A stretch of DNA of 64,000 nucleotides, taken from Phascolarctobacterium_A succinatutens_B (GTDB lineage Bacteria > Bacillota > Negativicutes > Acidaminococcales > Acidaminococcaceae). Shown piece by piece: positions 58,796 to 64,000 of the stretch (position 1 is its first letter; every line of letters begins with the position of its first letter). The notes under the pieces are model-generated. The model was not told where the DNA came from. It made no database searches and was given only the letters and a program-made list of their open reading frames with translations. The stretch is from NCBI RefSeq assembly GCF_958453765.1, contig NZ_CAUDZA010000005.1, forward strand, positions 36,574 to 100,573, given 5' to 3'. The translations under genes were made by a program, and so were the position numbers.

Positions 58796-59259
58796 ATGAG
58801 CACAGCAGAATATTGATTCTCGGTTCTATGCCGGGAATAAAATCCCTGGAGCAGCAGGAATATTACGCACATCCGCAGAACCGCTTCTGGCGTTTGCTGG
58901 CGCTGCTGCTGCAGGAGGACGTGCCGCAGGATTACAGTGCCAAGCAGGCTTTGCTGCATAAGCATCACATTGCACTGTGGGATACGCTGGGCTATTGCGA
59001 GCGTGATGGCAGCTTGGACAGCAACATCAAAAACGAAGCGCCGAATGCTGTTGTTGAGCTTGCAGGCGAGCTGCCGCATTTGCAGGCGGTAGTCTGCAAC
59101 GGCGGTAAGGCGGGTGCAGCCTTTAAAAAATATTTTGCCAAAAAAATGCCTGAGCAGGTGCAAATTTTTTATCTGCCGTCTACAAGTCCTGCCAACGCGC
59201 GCCTGCGTCTTGAAGGTTTGGCCGAGCGCTGGCGGGTTATTTTGCAATTTTTAACATAA
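58762..59259 (+). CDS. DNA-deoxyinosine glycosylase (uracil-DNA glycosylase superfamily)
   Basis: A 165-residue base-excision enzyme of the family 6 (hypoxanthine-DNA glycosylase) type. It has ILILGSMPGIKSLEQQEYYAHPQNRFW (GSMPG motif and N-R-F-W), then ALWDTLGYCERDGSLDSNI and the C-terminal FYLPSTSPANAR motif, equivalent to the HPSP loop. It would remove hypoxanthine from deaminated adenine, perhaps also uracil. The start overlaps the radical SAM gene by 34 nt; no better start is seen. The ribosome binding site is weak, consistent with coupling to the upstream gene. Confidence 0.88.
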   Translation: MSTCKSFAPIVDEHSRILILGSMPGIKSLEQQEYYAHPQNRFWRLLALLLQEDVPQDYSAKQALLHKHHIALWDTLGYCERDGSLDSNIKNEAPNAVVELAGELPHLQAVVCNGGKAGAAFKKYFAKKMPEQVQIFYLPSTSPANARLRLEGLAERWRVILQFLT

Positions 59260-59347
59260 GAGAAGTTCTGCATGGTGTAAAAAAACAGCATTTTATGATA
59301 CAATAAAAAGATATAATAACTGACTTAGAGAAAATGGGTGATTTCTA

Positions 59348-62300
59348 GTGCGTTTAAAGTCCTTTTCAACCTATGGCTTTAAATCCTTTGCTGATAAAAC
59401 TGAATTGACCTTTGACAAGGGAATTACTGCTGTTGTCGGACCGAACGGTTCGGGCAAGAGCAATATTTCGGATGCCATCCGTTGGGTGTTGGGCGAGCAG
59501 AGCGCCAAGTATCTGCGTGGCAGCAAAATGGAGGATGTTATCTTCTCCGGCAGCGGCAAGCGCAGAGCGTTGGGCGTAGCAGAGGTCACCGTTGATTTTG
59601 ATAACAGCGACAGAACACTGCCGCTCGATTTTGAGCAGGTAAGCCTGACGCGCCGCATTTTCCGCAGCGGTGAAAGTGAATATGCGATTAATAAAAAAAG
59701 CTGCCGTCTGAAGGATATTATCGACCTGATGGCAGATACCGGGCTTGGTAAGGGCTCGATGTCCATTATTGGCCAAAATAAAATTGATGAGGTCTTAAAC
59801 AGCCGTCCCGAGGACAGACGCAGTCTGTTTGAAGAGGCGGCAGGTATTGCCAAGTACCGCCTGCGCAAAAAGGATGCGGTACGTAAGCTGGATGATACGG
59901 CCAATAACCTTACGCGTATTAACGATATCCGCAGCGAGGTAGATGCGCAGGTAGAGCCGTTGGCGCAGGCAGCAGCCAAAACTCAGCAGTTCAACGAGCT
60001 GAGCGAGGAGCTGCGCCGTTGCCGTTTATCTGTACTTTTGCGCCGCTTGGACGCTTTGGAGGAAACAGGCAGAGAGCTGCAGACGAAAAAGGAAGCGGCG
60101 GCAGGTGCGTATTCCGAGCAGGCAGCTAAGGTAGGCAGCATGCAGGCCGAGGCCGTAAAGGTACAGCAGGAGCTGGATAAGCTGGCCGAGGCTTATAATA
60201 AATTGCAGGATGATATCAAAAACCGCGAGACTGCTTTGGAAAAGCTGCGCGGTGACCAAAAGGTTTTGGATGAACGTGTCAGCCAGAACGAAAAGGCCGG
60301 CGAACGCCTGGTGCAGCGCAACGAGCGCCTTGAGCAGCAGGTGCGCGAGCAGGAAGCAAGAATGCAGGAGCTGGCAGCAGAGTTTGATGCTGTCGAGAAA
60401 AGACATGCTGTGGCCGATGGCGCTGTCAAGCAGCTGCAGGCGCAGCGTGACGAGCAGAGCGCCAAGCTGGAAGAGGCGAAGCGCAATGATGAGCAGGCGC
60501 AATCGCAGTTTTTCAGCGGTATGCAGGAGCTGATTAATCTCCGCAACGAGCTGCACAATCTGGAACAGGAGCAGGAGCAGCGCGCACGTCGCCGCGAGGC
60601 CCTGAAGAAAAGTATAGAAGAAGCCGAGGAGGCTGACCGTCAGGCACAGGAGCAGTATAACAGCCTGCTGGAGCAGCAATCGCAGTGCGCTCACGGCATG
60701 GAGCTGGTGCGCAAAAAGGGCGAGGAGCTGCGCAGTGCCTATGATGCAGGTCAAAAGGAGCTGCAGGCTGTACGCAGCAGTCACCAGCAGTGCCAACGTC
60801 AGCTGACTGCGGCCGAAACACGCGAGCAGAGCTTAAAGTGTCTGCAGCAGAGCTACGAGGGATTCAGTTATGGCATCAAGGCGGTGCTGAAGGCGCAGGA
60901 GCCTTGGCGTGAGCAGGTTGTAGGCGTGGCAGCTGAGCTGCTGCAGGTAGAAGATAAATATGTCGCTGCTATCGAAACCGCGTTGGGCGAGGGTGCGCAG
61001 AACCTGGTGATGCGCTCGGCCAATGCGGCGAAGGAAGCGATAGCCTTTTTAAAGCGTACTGGTAGCGGACGCGCAACCTTCCTGCCGTTGGATACCGTGC
61101 AACGTCGCGGGCCGAACCGCGAGGAGGAAGCACTGGCGAAGCTGCCGGGAATTCTTGGCTATGCGGTAGATTTAATCGGCTATAAGCCCGAGGCGGAAAG
61201 TGCGGTACGCTTTTTGCTGGGCAGAGTGCTGATTGCCGAAAACATTGATGCTGCCTTGGCTGCGGCAAAGGCCGGACGCTACCGTCTGCGCGTAGTTACG
61301 TTGGACGGCGATGTGGTAAATGCCGGCGGCAGTATGAGCGGCGGCAGCAAAAAGCATAAGGAAGGCTATTTGAGTCGTAATGTAGAAATTGCTCAGGCGG
61401 CAGCGCAGGTGAAGCACCTGCATGCCGAGATGCTCAACTGGCAGGAAAAGCTGGAGGAGCTGGAAGCAACCGAAGGAAATCAGAAGGAGCAGCTGCAGCA
61501 GCTTGCTGCACAGTTGCGTCAACAGCAGCTGAAGGCCGACAGGCTTAAGCTCAATCTGGAGCAGGTGCAGCAACAGAAAACGCGCGACAACGAGCGTTTG
61601 CTGCTACTCTTGGACGACCGCAGCAATATCACCGCAGCCCATATGGCAAACCGTGATAAGGTTAAGGAGCTGCGCGCGGCAGTTGCCGAGCGCGAGGGAC
61701 AGGATACCCAGGCTAAGGAGCTGTTGGATAGCCTGAAAAAGGAAATTGCCAAATACGGCAGTGCGGTTACCGCCTTGGATAACCAGCTGCAGGATGCCAA
61801 AATTACGCTGCAGACCTCGGCCGCACGCACGCAGGATATCAGCAAGGCTATGCACAGCTTGGACCAGGATACACTGCGGCTGCAGGAAGAAATTGCTGCC
61901 AACCAAAAAGAGCAGGAGCGCAGACAGCAGGAAATTGCCGACTGCGATGTGCAAAAGCAGAAGCTGCAGCAGCAAAGCGACGAGCTGCTGGCACAGCTGC
62001 AGCAGATTCTGGGCGGCAAGGATGACTTTGCTCAGGAGCGCGGCAGCCTGCTTGATAAACAGCAGGATATTGAAAAAGAGATTGCCGGACTGCGCAAGCA
62101 GGTGAATGACAGTGAAGCACAGCTGAAGCAGACAGAGCTGGACCTGGCGTGGCACGAAAGCAACTGCGGCCATATCCGTGAGCAGCTGCAGCAGGATTAT
62201 CAGCTGGATGAGGCGGCGGCACGCAGTCAGAATTTTGCCGAGCTGCAGGACATGGACCTTGCGGCGCTACAAAGACAGGAAAGCCGTCTGACACTGCAGA

Positions 62301-62917
62301 TTGCAGACCTGGGACCGATTAACGCGGCGGCGATTGAAGAATATAACGCAGTGAAGGAGCGCAGCGAATTCCTGTGTAAGCAATATAACGATTTGTGTAC
62401 GGCGAAGGAAAATCTGGAGGCTGTTATCGCAGAAATCAACAGCGGTATGACCAAACGCTTCAAGGAGGCCTTTGCCAAAATCAACGAATACTTTGCGCAA
62501 TGCTATGTCAAGATATTTGGCGGCGGTACGGCGGTGCTGCGGCTCACCGAGCCGGATAATCTGCTGGATTCCGGTATTGATATCGATGTCCAGCCACCCG
62601 GCAAAAAACTGCAGAGCCTGTATCTGATGAGCGGCGGCGAAAGAGCGCTGACGGTTATCGCGCTGCTCTTTGCTCTTTTGAGCTATCAGCCATCGCCGTT
62701 CTGTATCCTGGACGAAATTGACGCGCCTCTGGATGATGCCAACATTCAGCGCTTTGCCGATTTCCTGCGGGATTATGCAGGAAACACGCAGTTTATCGTG
62801 ATTACGCACCGTAAGGGAACGATGGAATGCGCTGATATCATGTATGGCGTAACTATGGAAGAATCCGGTGTTTCTAAATTATTATCCGTAAAAATAAATG
62901 CAAAGGAGAATGAATAA
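59348..62917 (+). CDS. smc: Chromosome segregation ATPase SMC
   Basis: A 1189-residue SMC with normal architecture. N-terminal head: GFKSFADKTELTF and Walker A GPNGSGKSNI, Q-loop in LGEQSAKYLRG. Coiled coil about 165-500. Hinge about 500-660, ending with GGSMSGGSKKHKEG. Return coil to about 1010. C-terminal head has the signature LMSGGERALTVIALLFAL and Walker B CILDEIDAPLDD. It condenses and segregates chromosomes with ScpA and ScpB. The start is GTG 59348 behind GGGTGA; a promoter with TATAAT at 59312-59317 is plausible. It overlaps ftsY by 1 nt. The usual upstream rnc gene is absent here. Confidence 0.97.
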   Translation: MRLKSFSTYGFKSFADKTELTFDKGITAVVGPNGSGKSNISDAIRWVLGEQSAKYLRGSKMEDVIFSGSGKRRALGVAEVTVDFDNSDRTLPLDFEQVSLTRRIFRSGESEYAINKKSCRLKDIIDLMADTGLGKGSMSIIGQNKIDEVLNSRPEDRRSLFEEAAGIAKYRLRKKDAVRKLDDTANNLTRINDIRSEVDAQVEPLAQAAAKTQQFNELSEELRRCRLSVLLRRLDALEETGRELQTKKEAAAGAYSEQAAKVGSMQAEAVKVQQELDKLAEAYNKLQDDIKNRETALEKLRGDQKVLDERVSQNEKAGERLVQRNERLEQQVREQEARMQELAAEFDAVEKRHAVADGAVKQLQAQRDEQSAKLEEAKRNDEQAQSQFFSGMQELINLRNELHNLEQEQEQRARRREALKKSIEEAEEADRQAQEQYNSLLEQQSQCAHGMELVRKKGEELRSAYDAGQKELQAVRSSHQQCQRQLTAAETREQSLKCLQQSYEGFSYGIKAVLKAQEPWREQVVGVAAELLQVEDKYVAAIETALGEGAQNLVMRSANAAKEAIAFLKRTGSGRATFLPLDTVQRRGPNREEEALAKLPGILGYAVDLIGYKPEAESAVRFLLGRVLIAENIDAALAAAKAGRYRLRVVTLDGDVVNAGGSMSGGSKKHKEGYLSRNVEIAQAAAQVKHLHAEMLNWQEKLEELEATEGNQKEQLQQLAAQLRQQQLKADRLKLNLEQVQQQKTRDNERLLLLLDDRSNITAAHMANRDKVKELRAAVAEREGQDTQAKELLDSLKKEIAKYGSAVTALDNQLQDAKITLQTSAARTQDISKAMHSLDQDTLRLQEEIAANQKEQERRQQEIADCDVQKQKLQQQSDELLAQLQQILGGKDDFAQERGSLLDKQQDIEKEIAGLRKQVNDSEAQLKQTELDLAWHESNCGHIREQLQQDYQLDEAAARSQNFAELQDMDLAALQRQESRLTLQIADLGPINAAAIEEYNAVKERSEFLCKQYNDLCTAKENLEAVIAEINSGMTKRFKEAFAKINEYFAQCYVKIFGGGTAVLRLTEPDNLLDSGIDIDVQPPGKKLQSLYLMSGGERALTVIALLFALLSYQPSPFCILDEIDAPLDDANIQRFADFLRDYAGNTQFIVITHRKGTMECADIMYGVTMEESGVSKLLSVKINAKENE

Positions 62918-63834
62918 TGGGATTTTTTGAGCGTTTAAAGGAAGGCCTTTCTAAAACAAGACGCAACTTTACTGACCGCATTCAGGAGCTTGTAGGCCTG
63001 TCTGCAGCGATTGACGATGATTTTCTCGATGAGCTGGAAATGATTCTGCTTTCTGCGGACGTAGGCGTAAAAACTACTGAAAAGCTTATCGACGCAGTGC
63101 GCAAAGCAGCGAAGAAGAAGGAAATCAGCGGTACCGAGGATGTTATTCCGTTCCTGAAAAAATATATGGCAGAGATGCTGGCAGACAGCGGCCAACGTAC
63201 ACGTATCGGTGCCAAGCCGACGGTTATTCTGGTTGTTGGTGTTAATGGCGTAGGCAAGACTACTACTATCGGCAAGCTGGCAAATTACTTCACTTTGTTC
63301 AAATACAAGGTTGTTCTGGCAGCAGGCGATACCTTCCGTGCCGCAGCAGGCGAACAGCTGCAGATTTGGGGCGAGCGTGCGCACTGCGACGTTATCCGTC
63401 ATGCCGAGGGTGCCGACCCGGCGGCAGTTGTCTTTGACGCTATGAAGGCCGCTATTGCGCGCAAGGCAGATATTCTTTTCATTGATACCGCAGGACGCTT
63501 GCACAACAAGGCTAACCTGATGAACGAGCTGGAAAAAATTCACCGCATTATTAAGCGCGAAATTCCCGAAGCTCCGCACGAAACCTTTCTGGTTCTGGAT
63601 GCTACTACCGGCCAGAACGCAATCAATCAGGCTAAGGTGTTCATGGAAACTGCCAAGGTTACCGGGGTTGTACTTACAAAGCTTGACGGCACTGCTAAGG
63701 GCGGCGTTGTTGTGGCAATTAAGGAAGAGCTGGGACTGCCGGTTAAATGGATCGGCGTAGGCGAAGGCATTATGGACTTCCGCCCCTTTGAGCCGGATAA
63801 GTTTGTGGAAGCACTCTTTGACAGCGGCAAATAA
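62917..63834 (+). CDS. ftsY: Signal recognition particle receptor FtsY
   Basis: SRP receptor GTPase that docks ribosome-SRP complexes at the membrane. The 305 residues have a short N-terminal amphipathic part (MGFFERLKEGLSKTRRNF) with no long acidic A domain, an N domain, and the G domain with VGVNGVGKTTTIGKLA, AGDTFRAAAGEQL, DTAGRLHNK, TKLDGTAKGG and GVGEGIMDFRPF. The ATG overlaps the smc stop (TAATG) and AAAGGAG precedes it. It ends the operon at a strong terminator. Confidence 0.98.
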   Translation: MGFFERLKEGLSKTRRNFTDRIQELVGLSAAIDDDFLDELEMILLSADVGVKTTEKLIDAVRKAAKKKEISGTEDVIPFLKKYMAEMLADSGQRTRIGAKPTVILVVGVNGVGKTTTIGKLANYFTLFKYKVVLAAGDTFRAAAGEQLQIWGERAHCDVIRHAEGADPAAVVFDAMKAAIARKADILFIDTAGRLHNKANLMNELEKIHRIIKREIPEAPHETFLVLDATTGQNAINQAKVFMETAKVTGVVLTKLDGTAKGGVVVAIKEELGLPVKWIGVGEGIMDFRPFEPDKFVEALFDSGK

Positions 63835-63887
63835 GAGGCTGCTTTCAGATAGCAGGCGTTAAGGCCTGGCTTATATTATTATAGTAG

Positions 63888-63930
63888 AAAATCTCCCGAG
63901 CTGCGTTTGGCAGCGTGCGGGAGATTTTTT
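63888..63930 (+). terminator. Terminator after ftsY
   Basis: AAAATCTCCCG (63888-63898) pairs with CGGGAGATTTT (63918-63928), then TT. From 63931 to the window end no gene is recognised. Confidence 0.9.
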
Positions 63931-64000
63931 GTGCTGGCAGAGAAAAAGGTTCTTTGTCAAGTTTTGGGGTATTCAAGACTTTAACATCATAGACCTAGAC

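Noticed and set aside
1..64000. rRNA, tRNA, prophage and insertion-sequence transposase genes.
   Set aside because: None could be recognised on either strand.

Overview
The window looks like chromosome from a diderm Firmicute of the class Negativicutes, probably a gut member of the Acidaminococcaceae such as Phascolarctobacterium (inference). The housekeeping gene order is that of Firmicutes (stp-prkC-rsgA-rpe, rimP-nusA-ylxR-ylxQ-infB-rbfA-nrnA-truB-ribF-rpsO, smc-ftsY, asd-lysC-dapA), with AGGAGG-type ribosome binding sites. An exbB-exbD-tonB operon, however, implies an outer membrane. Core genes are of medium GC and rich in GCAG/CTGC words. The stretch from about 33.6 to 46.1 kb is visibly richer in A+T.

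Layout. 1-4010: Stp phosphatase (cut by the window edge), PASTA kinase PrkC, RsgA and Rpe. 4123-4755 (minus): an AlkA-like glycosylase. 5010-11937: gltX, a secreted DUF3298/chagasin-like protein, zapA with a coiled-coil repeat expansion, a U32 protein and a DEAD-box helicase. 12138-21320: a molybdenum block with a three-subunit molybdenum hydroxylase, moaA, moaC, a MOSC-MogA fusion, modB, modA, a MoeA-like protein and a ModE-type regulator; no modC is present. 21557-23311: exbB-exbD-tonB. 23601-24794 (minus): an aminotransferase. 25184-33580: the rimP to rpsO translation operon.

33.6-46.1 kb is an accessory island between rpsO and the lysine operon, where relatives often carry pnp and other genes. 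It holds two AAA+/DUF4143 ATPase genes, each with its own family of palindromic repeats. The first has three 22-bp palindromes at an exact 40-bp period upstream of its promoter. The second is bracketed by four 46-bp palindromes, three upstream and one directly after its stop codon. Next come a small XRE regulator and a divergent four-gene extended type III restriction-modification operon (SNF2 helicase, DUF4391 protein, Mod, Res). The helicase reading frame is interrupted by an in-frame TAA at codon 20.

46.1-51.2 kb: a lysine riboswitch with its terminator, then dapB, asd, lysC, dapA and a CGGC-domain gene, i.e. the aspartate-to-diaminopimelate branch. 51.2-64 kb: lipoprotein MsrAB, PanF/YhdT, a small membrane protein with a HAD phosphatase, a CsoR-like regulator, a MATE exporter, an Elp3-like radical SAM protein, a hypoxanthine/uracil-DNA glycosylase, smc and ftsY.

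The strongest candidates for something undescribed are the paired ATPase and palindrome modules at 33.66-36.71 kb. Promoters, terminators and repeats were found by eye; no alignment, folding or database search was run. Statements about families come from general knowledge.
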